Source: Mycolicibacterium rhodesiae JS60 (GTDB lineage Bacteria; Actinomycetota; Actinomycetes; Mycobacteriales; Mycobacteriaceae). From it: a DNA stretch of 64,000 nt. Location: contig AGIQ01000006.1 in assembly GCA_000230935.2 (NCBI GenBank), positions 211,507 through 275,506 of the forward strand, written 5' to 3'. Position numbers and translations under genes: made by a program. The notes beneath the pieces were generated by a model. It had not been told where the DNA came from and ran no database searches. It saw nothing but the letters and a program-made list of their open reading frames with translations. Shown here piece by piece: positions 16,689-24,376 of the stretch (positions are counted from its first letter, which is position 1; each line of letters starts with the position of its first letter).

Positions 16689-17674
16689 GCGCCGCCGAGG
16701 TGGTCTTCCACGAGCCCGGCGGCGACGTGGAGACGCGTCACGAACGTGCGTTGCGCCGCGCCGCCCAGTTGCAGAGCGCGTTCCAGTCGGTGTTCGAGGT
16801 CCTGGCCGAGATCTATCGCGACGAGGACTGGCGCTACATCAACGACACGACCGGGCACCCCTACGCCGGGTTCACCGCGTTCGTTCAGGACCAGCTGGGG
16901 TGTGCGGCGTCATACGCACGCCGCTACCAGCAGGGCATCGTCGGTCTGGTGTTGCCGCTGCAGCAGGTGGCGTTGCCTGGAGCGCGGATCCCGGTCACCT
17001 CGAGTGACGTCGCCCGGTTGGGCGTGGCTGGCGCTCGGGTGGTCGTCGAGGAAGCCCCGAGCGTGCTCGAAGGAATGGCCACGTCCGAGGACCAGACCGA
17101 GGCGTTGCGTGAACTGATCGATTCCGTGGCCAAGCGTTCCACTGACCCCGGTTTCGGCCCGGTGCGCGAGTCCGCGCTGCCCCCGTCACCGCTGGGTTCG
17201 TTGGTGCCGGCCGAAGTACCCGATGAGTTGCCCGCGTCCTCGCCGGTCGACACAGCCCCGCCATCCTCTGCGCCCGTCAGCTGGACCGCGACGGCGTCGT
17301 TCGCGTCTCCGGCGGGCGACTCTCCTGCCGGTGACGACGACGTCGATCAGGAGCAGCCGGGTGACACCGCCCCGGACTCCGCTCCGTCGGCCGGCGTGCC
17401 GCCGCTTTCCGCGCTCCCGCCGCCCGCGCCGACCAGCCACGATGACACGTCCCCATCTCTGGTCGCGACTGCTGGCGCCGGCGAGCTCGCCGACGGGCTC
17501 GACGACGACATGGCGGCGTTCGAGGCGGCAATCACCGCCGTGCTTGCCGCCGGTGACCCCACCGCGTTGGCCGAACGGCTCTCCCGCGGCGCGGGTGCGT
17601 CGCTGGCTCCGAAGTGCCTTGCCTCCGGACAGCGCCTCGTCCGCCTGGGTCAACTGCTGCGCAGCCTCAGCTGA
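16685..17674 (+). CDS. Hypothetical protein with long Ala/Pro-rich linker, 329 aa
   Basis: GTG 16685 overlaps the preceding stop. The N-terminal 130 residues (VFEVLAEIYRDEDWRYINDT, HPYAGFTAFVQDQLG, CAASYARRYQQGI) resemble helix-turn-helix regulators carried by actinobacterial mobile elements. Residues about 160-260 are low-complexity Pro/Ala/Asp, and a final helical block of about 60 residues follows. Likely a DNA-binding protein of the ardC operon. Confidence 0.7.
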   Translation: MSAAEVVFHEPGGDVETRHERALRRAAQLQSAFQSVFEVLAEIYRDEDWRYINDTTGHPYAGFTAFVQDQLGCAASYARRYQQGIVGLVLPLQQVALPGARIPVTSSDVARLGVAGARVVVEEAPSVLEGMATSEDQTEALRELIDSVAKRSTDPGFGPVRESALPPSPLGSLVPAEVPDELPASSPVDTAPPSSAPVSWTATASFASPAGDSPAGDDDVDQEQPGDTAPDSAPSAGVPPLSALPPPAPTSHDDTSPSLVATAGAGELADGLDDDMAAFEAAITAVLAAGDPTALAERLSRGAGASLAPKCLASGQRLVRLGQLLRSLS

Positions 17675-17707
17675 CGCTGAAGCAGCACCCCCCGGCGGCG
17701 GCCCGTA

Positions 17708-17786
17708 AAGCCCTTGACACACCTCTGTACATTGCTATGCACATTGCTGTATAGTCTTTTACATACATACGGGAGGTGCTTTACAC
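17708..17786 (+). promoter_or_regulatory. Promoter of the ADP-ribosylglycohydrolase gene
   Basis: TTGACA at 17714-17719 and TATGCA at 17736-17741 are spaced 16 bp and look like -35/-10 elements. A second -10-like TATAGT sits inside TGTATAGTCTTTTAC (17748-17762), nearly identical to the box at 3321. The heptamer CATTGCT is repeated in between. GGGAGG at 17771-17776 is the ribosome site for ATG 17787. Confidence 0.6.
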
Positions 17787-18857
17787 ATGGATATTGCAAG
17801 CGACACCACTCCACAGCGCTATCGCAACGCCCTCATCGGCCTGGCCGCCGGCGACGCCTGGGGCTACCAGGTCGAATTCCGCAAGTACGCCAACATGCCG
17901 GCCTACCCAGTGCCCGCACCCAAGAAGATCTGGAAGATCTCCGACGACACCCAGATGACCCTCGCGCTGCACGACGCCCTCGTTGACGCCGCCGACCAGC
18001 TCGACAACGTCGACGCAGTCACCAAGGCCATCGTCGCGCGCTTCCTGGACTGGCAGATCGACCGGGACAACAATCGCGCTCCCGGCGCTGCATGCATGGG
18101 ATCGCTGGCCCGGCTGCGCCGCGGCGCGCAGTGGTACGACATCGGCGGCGCCCTGGAGCGGGCCGGTTGCGGCGCGGTGATGCGTTTGGCGCCGGCCGCG
18201 TTCAGTCCCGACGGCGTGTGGCGCGGCATCACGGCGCTGCAGGCGGTGATCACTCACAAGCATCCCCGAGCCGTGACCTCCGCTCTGGTTCTCGCCGAGG
18301 CGATCCGGTTCGCTCCCCAGCTGCGCGGGCATTTCGTCGAGCATGCCGTCAGCGCTGCCATGGCGGTCTTGTCTGGTGAAAGCGACTGGCTGCGTGACGA
18401 ATACCTGGCAGACGTGATGTCCCCGGTCACCAAGGACGTCCGCGGCTATCTCGAGGCGGGAATGCGCGACCTGCTCGTCGACGCACTGCTGGACGCCTTC
18501 GCCGTCAAGCAGGAGCTGGCTCTGTTGCCGACCAGTGAGTACGGCGACCCGTGCATCGGCATCGGTGAAGGCTGGGAATCGGCGACGGCGACTGCGCTCG
18601 GGCTCCTGGTGGCCGACATGGCGACCGCCCCGGGCGGGCGGCGCGCTCCCTTTAGCGGCGCCGAAGCACTCGGGTGGGCTGCCACGTCCAATGGCGATTC
18701 GGACTCGATCGCCAGCATCGCCGGTGCAGTGATCGGTGCCGCGCACAGCGGCCGCCACTACTGGACGCAGGCCGGACTGTCACCGAAGTTCGAGGCCCGT
18801 TACGCCAAGGCGCTGCGTCGCACCCCGGGCGAAGCGGGCAAGTCGTTCCTGCGCTGA
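17787..18857 (+). CDS. ADP-ribosylglycohydrolase (DraG/ARH family)
   Basis: 356 aa, normal for the family. Metal-binding motifs are intact: GLAAGDAWG near residue 15, SDDTQMTLALHDAL around residues 52-65, and NGDSDSIASIAGAVIGA near the C-terminus, supplying the Asp ligands of the dinuclear Mg site. These enzymes remove ADP-ribose from proteins or nucleic acids. It stands alone behind its own promoter, so it may reverse ADP-ribosylation caused by a host defence, a phage toxin or a plasmid toxin. An ART-like protein is suspected at 51319, but a link is speculative. Confidence 0.88.
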   Translation: MDIASDTTPQRYRNALIGLAAGDAWGYQVEFRKYANMPAYPVPAPKKIWKISDDTQMTLALHDALVDAADQLDNVDAVTKAIVARFLDWQIDRDNNRAPGAACMGSLARLRRGAQWYDIGGALERAGCGAVMRLAPAAFSPDGVWRGITALQAVITHKHPRAVTSALVLAEAIRFAPQLRGHFVEHAVSAAMAVLSGESDWLRDEYLADVMSPVTKDVRGYLEAGMRDLLVDALLDAFAVKQELALLPTSEYGDPCIGIGEGWESATATALGLLVADMATAPGGRRAPFSGAEALGWAATSNGDSDSIASIAGAVIGAAHSGRHYWTQAGLSPKFEARYAKALRRTPGEAGKSFLR

Positions 18858-18886
18858 AACCCTGTCCCCCACACGGGCCCTCGCCG

Positions 18887-19177
18887 CTACTCGGCTGCTA
18901 AACCTGCGCCTGTTTCCTCGAGTTCGTTCGGCGTCGTGGCGGCGGACGGGTCGAGCGGCAGCGGCACTACCGTTCCTCCCGCGCCGGCGGCGTAGCGGTC
19001 AGCCTCATCTGTCTCGGCGTCAGTGAAGACACGCACCGCAGCAGGCTCCCCCGGCACGCGCACCAACATCGTGAAGTCCGCAACCGATCCGGCCTCGGTC
19101 CGCCGACGAGGGGCATGTTGCACGTAGTTGGTGCTCTCTTCCGACACAGCCGCCATTCTCACCGCGGGGACCGACAT
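18887..19177 (-). CDS. Hypothetical protein, 96 aa
   Basis: The middle part (DFTMLVRVPGEPAAVRVFTD, then EADRYAAGAGGTVVPLPLD) reads as a small alpha/beta domain. Start unclear: ATG 19177 or ATG 19156. Convergent with the glycohydrolase gene. The pattern of a short regular strand followed by DAETDEADRYA is shared with other plasmid hypothetical proteins, but no family name can be given. Confidence 0.55.
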   Translation of the reverse strand: MSVPAVRMAAVSEESTNYVQHAPRRRTEAGSVADFTMLVRVPGEPAAVRVFTDAETDEADRYAAGAGGTVVPLPLDPSAATTPNELEETGAGLAAE

Positions 19178-19440
19178 TGCCCGGGACGTCAGCGAGGAAC
19201 AGGCGTCGCGTCGGCGCGAGTTCGGTAGCCGTCGCCGGGGCAACCGCCTTCACGTGGCGTGACCGGGCAGGCAGGTCGCGCGTACCGGCGGCGCGAGTCG
19301 CAGGGACGGGTCACGGTCGCAGGTCATAGATCCGGCGAAGGGTTCATTCGCGACCGGATCTAACGACCGGCGGGAGGATGGGACATGCCATCGTCCCAGG
19401 TAGGGCTCCTCGTCGGCCGAGAGGTCTAGAAGCAGCGGTG

Positions 19441-19611
19441 CTACGAACTGAAGCCCATCCATGTTCCATTGCGGATCGACTCATTCGCCTCAGCCCACGC
19501 CTCATCGACAGAGGCATACGGCAGCGTGTTCCCAGAGCCGATTTCCTCAAAATCCTGGTCTCTCGTCCGACGACTCTCGATCACATACGCAATGCGGTAC
19601 TCGATACTCAT
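19441..19611 (-). CDS. Small hypothetical protein, 56 aa
   Basis: ATG 19611 has AGGAAGG upstream. It encodes MSIEYRIAYVIESRRTRDQD, then a stretch with LPYASVDEAWAEANESI and WMGFSS at the end. This looks like a complete small beta-alpha domain with two antiparallel strands and a helix. It is the last gene of the long minus-strand operon, 62 nt after the protease stop. Confidence 0.65.
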   Translation of the reverse strand: MSIEYRIAYVIESRRTRDQDFEEIGSGNTLPYASVDEAWAEANESIRNGTWMGFSS

Positions 19612-19673
19612 CGCCTTCCTTACCTACCTACCAAACAAACAAACCGTCGCCCGGGACGTGTCATCGGTGCGGG

Positions 19674-20318
19674 TCAGGCCATGTTCCAGTCGCCGCCCCA
19701 GGTGCGGCCAAGGAAGGCTTCCAGCGCGGTGATCTGCGTGCAGTAGATGATGTTGGGGTTCTCGCGGTTGCTCGAGATCAGGGTGCCGACCATGTGAACG
19801 CCCTTGGTTTCGTCGTCGAGGTTCTGCTCGTAGATGGGTGCGCCGCTGTCGCCGTGCTGGGCCGGCATGTCCACGGCGAATCGTTCGCCGTCGACGGAGA
19901 TCACCGTGCCGCAGGTCTCCTGGGTGGTGGCGCCGTACTTGCATACCGTGGCGCCTTTGTGGGGCACCCACGGGCTGAGTAGGGGTTCGCGCGACATCAA
20001 GCTGTAGTCGCTGGCGACCCTGTCGTTGAGTCGAATGGCGATGATGTCCAGATCGCTGTCGTGGATCTGTGGCAGGAACTCACCGATGCGGATGTTGCCG
20101 AGGCTGACGTCGGTGATGCCGTCCTGGAAGCAGTGCCCAGCGGTGTAGACGATGTTGGGCATCTTCGGGTCGGGGAAGCTGACGGTGCACCAGCGGCCGC
20201 CGCTGGTGATCATGAAGCCGGCGGTGATCGCGAACGCCTGAGCGGGCGTGGCCAGGGCTACCGCGGTGATCACCGCGGTAGCCAGAGCCGTCAGCAGGGT
20301 CAGTATTCGACGCGTCAC
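19674..20318 (-). CDS. Secreted trypsin-like serine protease
   Basis: 214 aa. GTG 20318 overlaps the upstream stop (GTGA). A Sec signal peptide covers residues 1-28 (hydrophobic core, ATPAQA cleavage site). The catalytic triad is visible: H62 in TAGHC, D91 in DSDLDIIAI and S158 in GDSGAP. Cys pairs 44/63 and 126/136 should form disulfides. It ends the conjugation operon and so probably acts outside the membrane, for example trimming transfer or surface proteins; the substrate is unknown. Confidence 0.85.
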   Translation of the reverse strand: MTRRILTLLTALATAVITAVALATPAQAFAITAGFMITSGGRWCTVSFPDPKMPNIVYTAGHCFQDGITDVSLGNIRIGEFLPQIHDSDLDIIAIRLNDRVASDYSLMSREPLLSPWVPHKGATVCKYGATTQETCGTVISVDGERFAVDMPAQHGDSGAPIYEQNLDDETKGVHMVGTLISSNRENPNIIYCTQITALEAFLGRTWGGDWNMA

Positions 20319-20644
20319 GATGTCTTCAAGGTCCGCCGCTTGAAGTTCTCGTACTCGGCTGCGGTCGGGGCGTCGGGCAGGACGTCGTAGGCCTGGGCGG
20401 GCACCGTCGTTCCGTTGGCAGCGGCGTCGGCTTCCATGCGTTCGCGCACGCTGAGCCGGCCGCGCATGGCTGCGACGCTGGCGACCGCCAGGATCTCCTG
20501 GGTGAGGGTGCGCTCGTTCATCTTGCGTACCTTCTCGTGGAGATAGATGCCGTTGATGGCGCCGCCGTGGGCTGCCGAGACGCCGATGGTGCGGTCGCGG
20601 TTGAAGATCTCGTAGCGGTCGGCGGCGGTCGGCGGCGTGGTCAT
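20315..20644 (-). CDS. Hypothetical protein, 109 aa
   Basis: Starts MTTPPTAADRYEIFNRDRTI and contains a basic helical centre (EILAVASVAAMRGRLSVRER). No signal peptide. It resembles the small proteins found in ESX/T4SS plasmid loci, but I cannot name the family with confidence. Translationally coupled to the secreted protease (GTGA) and 21 nt downstream of the BTAD gene. Confidence 0.7.
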   Translation of the reverse strand: MTTPPTAADRYEIFNRDRTIGVSAAHGGAINGIYLHEKVRKMNERTLTQEILAVASVAAMRGRLSVRERMEADAAANGTTVPAQAYDVLPDAPTAAEYENFKRRTLKTS

Positions 20645-20665
20645 CGTGGTGACTTCTTCCTTGGG

Positions 20666-22483
20666 TTAGTGGGCGCGGGAGGTCGAGATGAGTTGGCGCA
20701 GTTGCGGTGTCGTCGGCAGGGGGATGGCTTGCTTGAGGTCGTAGATGAGGCCCGGGCGGTCGGCGTCGCTGACGGTGGAGGCGGCCACCACCCAGAGGTC
20801 TTCGCGTTGGGGGTAGACGCGGATGCCCAGGCGTGCGGTGCGGTAGGCGGCGTCGGTGGAGCCGGCGCTGTGTTGGCGGTGGGCCAGCTCGAGTGCGGCG
20901 TTGCTGCAGCGGGTGATGAGGTCGTCTTTGAGTAGTTGCACCGAGCGCCAGTCGTAGTCGTCGTCGGCGACGTCTTCGAAGGGTGCGCCGCGGATGAGTT
21001 CGACTGCGGTGGTGAGGTTTTCCGTGGTGGCGTTTTCGGGTTCGTGGCCGACGAGTCGGTGGAATTCCTTCCAGTCGCAGAACTCGTCGACGACGAGTAG
21101 TCCGCGTTCGTCGGTGCGGATGGGGTCGTCGCCGCCCATCATCTTGCGGATGGAGGTGCGCAGCTGGCGACGGTTCTGGGAGGTGACCTTGAGGATCTTG
21201 TCTTCCCATTCGTTGGTGCTCATGCCGTTGGAGGTGGCCAGTGCCATCAGCGCTTTGACGGGCTTGCGGGCTCCGGTTCGGGTGATGGCGGTGTGCTGGA
21301 CCGGGTCGCCGCTGGTGTCGACGCCGAGGACGAACACCTCCCCCAAGGCGTAGAGGCCGCGACGAGTTTGAGTTTGGCCTGGCGGGCCGGGCAGCGTGAG
21401 TGGCGCTTGCCCGTTGGGGGCGGGATCGCCGTCGAGTGAATTCAGCGGCGGCGCGGGGACGTCGGTCCTGAGCACTGGGCGCTGTTCAGGCGGCTGCGGG
21501 ATCGGTTGCGGCGCTGCGGGTTCGGCCAGCGGCCCGATCGCCGGAGGCACTACGGGTCTGAGGTCGGCCGGTGCGAAAACGGCTGCGGGTTGCGGTGTGA
21601 CCGTTGTCGTCGACGTGGGCGGCGGCGCGGAGGTGGCCTCTGACGGCTCGGTGGTGAGCTGCGGCTCGGGCTGGGAGCTTTCGGCCTCGATCGCCGCCGA
21701 GGAGATAGTGGGTTGGGGTGCCGGCGCGGACGTGGCGGCCCGGGCGGAGGCGACCTGGCCGGCGAGGGACACGTGTTGGGGAACCAGGGTCGCCTTGATG
21801 GACGTCCATTGCGGTTCGGGCAACTCCATGCGCCGCCAGAGCGGCCAGTAGCGGTTGCCCAGGTAGATGCTGGCCACGGCGCCATCGCAGAGCACGACGT
21901 TGGCGGCCGCCGCGGCTTGGGAGGACACCACGATCGGCGCGAGACCGTCAGGACCGCTGGTGTGTTGGGTGGTCAACAGGATCGAGGTGTCCGGCGGGGT
22001 CTCTTCGACGCGGTCGACGAGGGTGAGCCGGGGCGCGCCGGGGATGGCCAGCGCAGGGTCGGTGACGGTGACCGCGGCCGTCGGCGTCTTCGACAGCACC
22101 TGGATCAGCCATGACCGCATCATCGGTATCGGGTCGCCGCCTTCGACTCCGAGGTAGCCGACCGCGGCGAGGTTGACCAGCAGCAGTTCGTTGCGTGAGG
22201 TCACGCCCGCCAGCACGTAGTGCTCGGCGCTGGTGCTCAGCGGCAGCAACTTGGAGTGCAGCGGGTGTACCCACCCGTTGGGTGTCTCGGTCCAGTACTG
22301 CCCGGCGGGGGTCACGGACGGGTCTACGGGGTAGGCGACGATGTCGACGGCGTCGACGGTCGCTGCGACGGCCGCCACTGCGGCCGCAGGCCCGAAGGAA
22401 TCGGTCAGCAACTTCGCGACGTTCTTCAGCGCCCCGTTTCCAGCGAGCAGCCAGCGGGTCAGCTTGGCTGATTGCTCGTTCAC
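20666..22483 (-). CDS. BTAD/winged-helix regulator-like protein, 605 aa
   Basis: Starts at GTG 22483. Three parts: an N-terminal globular domain (residues about 1-235); a Pro/Ala/Thr-rich linker (about 240-375); and a C-terminal OmpR-type winged helix with a BTAD-like helical repeat (GARKPVKALMALATSNGMST, then TENLTTAVELIRGAPFEDV and YRTARLGIRVYPQREDLWVV). BTAD domains occur in SARP/EmbR-type activators. Its position inside the transfer operon suggests it regulates conjugation or senses a cell-envelope signal. The N-terminal domain contains PVDPSVTPAGQYWTET and a hydrophobic core but no clear membrane helix. Confidence 0.8.
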   Translation of the reverse strand: MNEQSAKLTRWLLAGNGALKNVAKLLTDSFGPAAAVAAVAATVDAVDIVAYPVDPSVTPAGQYWTETPNGWVHPLHSKLLPLSTSAEHYVLAGVTSRNELLLVNLAAVGYLGVEGGDPIPMMRSWLIQVLSKTPTAAVTVTDPALAIPGAPRLTLVDRVEETPPDTSILLTTQHTSGPDGLAPIVVSSQAAAAANVVLCDGAVASIYLGNRYWPLWRRMELPEPQWTSIKATLVPQHVSLAGQVASARAATSAPAPQPTISSAAIEAESSQPEPQLTTEPSEATSAPPPTSTTTVTPQPAAVFAPADLRPVVPPAIGPLAEPAAPQPIPQPPEQRPVLRTDVPAPPLNSLDGDPAPNGQAPLTLPGPPGQTQTRRGLYALGEVFVLGVDTSGDPVQHTAITRTGARKPVKALMALATSNGMSTNEWEDKILKVTSQNRRQLRTSIRKMMGGDDPIRTDERGLLVVDEFCDWKEFHRLVGHEPENATTENLTTAVELIRGAPFEDVADDDYDWRSVQLLKDDLITRCSNAALELAHRQHSAGSTDAAYRTARLGIRVYPQREDLWVVAASTVSDADRPGLIYDLKQAIPLPTTPQLRQLISTSRAH

Positions 22484-22492
22484 ACGCGGAGT

Positions 22493-22882
22493 CTATCGGC
22501 GCGGTGCGGCCGAATCCGGGGCTGCGGCCGCGCCGTTTTCCTGGGCGGCTTCGTGTTCGGCAACCACGGAGTCGAAGTCGGGGAGCTGATGCGCGGCGGC
22601 GAAGAGTTGCGCCACTTGCGCTGCGGATTCCTGTCCCGCGGTGGTGATCAGGCGGGTCATCTCGCGAGCGATCTCTGCGGCCGGCTTGCGGTCGAGGATG
22701 CCGGGTTTGAGCCACAGTTCGACGAGTTGGCCGTTCATGTCGACCTTGACGGCGATGTCGCGGTCCTCGGAAAGGCCTTCGTTGACGAGTGCCTTCATCT
22801 TGTCGATGTGGCTCATCAGGTGGTCGTGGACCGTATCTGCGTACAGCAGCGTGTTTTTCACATCGGGGTGGATGACAACCAC
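22493..22882 (-). CDS. YbaB/EbfC-like (EspL-like) protein, 129 aa
   Basis: GTG 22882 is taken as start, 6 nt after the upstream stop. The pattern of a helix, then VKVDMNGQLVELWLKPGI and a second long helix is the YbaB/EbfC fold. ESX loci of mycobacteria carry a similar protein, EspL. The Ala/Glu-rich tail is disordered. Together with the two EspC-like proteins directly upstream this makes an ESX-accessory-like trio inside a T4SS operon. Confidence 0.75.
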   Translation of the reverse strand: MVVIHPDVKNTLLYADTVHDHLMSHIDKMKALVNEGLSEDRDIAVKVDMNGQLVELWLKPGILDRKPAAEIAREMTRLITTAGQESAAQVAQLFAAAHQLPDFDSVVAEHEAAQENGAAAAPDSAAPRR

Positions 22883-22887
22883 TGGGC

Positions 22888-23526
22888 TTAAACCATTCTC
22901 GTCGTGCTGAAGGCGGCTGCGTTGGCTTCGTCGGTGGTTTGGGTAACCGTCACGACTCCGCGCAGCGCTGTGGAGGTCTGTAGGTGCTGTTCGGCTAACG
23001 CGTTTCCAGCGACTTGCTTGCTGATCATGAACTCTTTGATCTTCAGGTAGGTGCCGAAGTTGACCTTGCCGTGGGTGGCGAGGTATCGCTCGGCGAAGTC
23101 GGGGTCCCCTGAGGCCCACTGGGCGAGTTCTTGGGCGTTGAGGTCGTGCTCCTGGGCGAATTTCTCCAGTTCGGCGTAGTCGGCCTCGAACGGTCCACTA
23201 GGTCCGGGGACGGCGGTGCCGGTGCCGTTCTCGGCGTTTTCGGCTTTTTCGACGTTGCTCACGAGGGATCCGGGCACGCCGCCGGCGATGGCCCCGGGCC
23301 CGGCCGCGGCGCCACCTGCGTCAAGCGGCTCCTCGATCTCGCTACCGTCGCGGAAGTCGTGCAGCCAGTCGAAGCTGGGGTCTCCCCCGGCGTTGTTGGT
23401 GATGTTGCTGATCAATGAGGCCGGGACGCCGCCGGCGATGGCGCCCGGGCCGGCCGCGGCGCCGCCGGGGTCGATGACTTCGTTGTTGTCGTGCCAGTTG
23501 GGGTCGGTGAACCAGTCCTCGGCCAT
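22888..23526 (-). CDS. EspC-like T7SS-type protein, 212 aa
   Basis: The C-terminal 100 residues match the EspC/DUF2580 pattern: a helix with FEADYAELEKFAQEHDLNAQ, a Ala-rich turn, THGKVNFGTYLKIKEF and a terminal helix with TTDEANAAAF. The N-terminal half is low-complexity and contains an imperfect internal duplication of AGGAAAGPGAIAGGVP (about residues 20-36 and 68-84). No signal peptide. Paralogous to the next gene. EspC proteins are exported by ESX systems; export by this T4SS is an open question. Confidence 0.8.
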   Translation of the reverse strand: MAEDWFTDPNWHDNNEVIDPGGAAAGPGAIAGGVPASLISNITNNAGGDPSFDWLHDFRDGSEIEEPLDAGGAAAGPGAIAGGVPGSLVSNVEKAENAENGTGTAVPGPSGPFEADYAELEKFAQEHDLNAQELAQWASGDPDFAERYLATHGKVNFGTYLKIKEFMISKQVAGNALAEQHLQTSTALRGVVTVTQTTDEANAAAFSTTRMV

Positions 23527-23555
23527 GGTGTGTCACTCCTGTCGTGCGGTGATGT

Positions 23556-24305
23556 TCAGACGCTGGTGGTGGGTGGCTGGTCGGTGTGACCGAAGGCGGC
23601 TGCGTTGGCCTCGTCGGTTCCGCGGGTGGAGGCGATCGCGCCACGTAGTCCGGTGGCGGTGTCGGCCTGCCGTCCCGCGTACGCCGCCGCCTGCGTCGCG
23701 CGATCGTCGTTGTAGCCCTTGACGTTTAGGTACGTCCCGTAAGCCACCTTGCCGTGTGTCTCCAGCAGTTGGTCGGCGAAACCCGGCTCGGCCTGCGCCC
23801 AATTGGACACTTGGCCGGCGTTGTCGTCGTGGGACTGCGCCAGGCCCTCGAGATGCCCGTAGTCGACTTCGAAGACGCCGGTGGCGGTGTGGGTGTTGTT
23901 TGCGTCGCCGGGTTGGTCCTTCTTGTCTTGGTGTCCGGCGGGGTGGACGCTGCCGGGGGCGTCGGGGCGTTTGTCGGGCCACCACAGGCCGGGGTCGTTC
24001 TGGTCTTGGACGTACTTGTTCATCCAGTAGGGCGGTAGCTCACCGGGATAGCTCGGCTTCCATCGCACCGGGTCGTCGTCGCGGGTGCCGTGTATGCCGT
24101 CGAGGGTGGAGCGCGGCATGCCCGCGGAGGTGTCGAATTGCGATTCGGGGATGTAGGGCGGGTATTGGGGCACCTGCCATGTGCCGTCGGGGCCCGGTTG
24201 TCCTTCGGGGGCCATCGGGAACGGTTGTAGGTCCTCGGGTGGGCCCGCCGGGTAGGTGATGGGCGGAGTTGGCTGTGGCGGTGGCGTGGGTTCGGGGGTT
24301 GTCAT
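23556..24305 (-). CDS. EspC-like T7SS-type protein with Pro-rich N-terminus, 249 aa
   Basis: ATG 24305 follows AGGAGAGG. Residues 1-140 are Pro/Trp/Tyr-rich (TPPPQPTPPITYPAGPP) and look extended. Residues about 145-249 are an EspC-type domain closely related to the neighbouring protein (VDYGHLEGLAQSHDDNAG, THGKVAYGTYLNVKGY, GTDEANAAAFGH). Two such genes in tandem suggest a heterodimer, as is common for T7SS substrates. Confidence 0.8.
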   Translation of the reverse strand: MTTPEPTPPPQPTPPITYPAGPPEDLQPFPMAPEGQPGPDGTWQVPQYPPYIPESQFDTSAGMPRSTLDGIHGTRDDDPVRWKPSYPGELPPYWMNKYVQDQNDPGLWWPDKRPDAPGSVHPAGHQDKKDQPGDANNTHTATGVFEVDYGHLEGLAQSHDDNAGQVSNWAQAEPGFADQLLETHGKVAYGTYLNVKGYNDDRATQAAAYAGRQADTATGLRGAIASTRGTDEANAAAFGHTDQPPTTSV

Positions 24306-24376
24306 CGTTCACCTCTCCTGTGTCTGACGGCTCAGACGGTTGTTCCTGGGTGGCCCAATCGGGTTGTGGTAGTGCG

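Noticed and set aside
20319..21209. N-terminal extension of the secreted protease frame
   Set aside because: Arg/His/Pro-rich shadow of the BTAD gene; the real start is the GTG at 20318 that gives a signal peptide.
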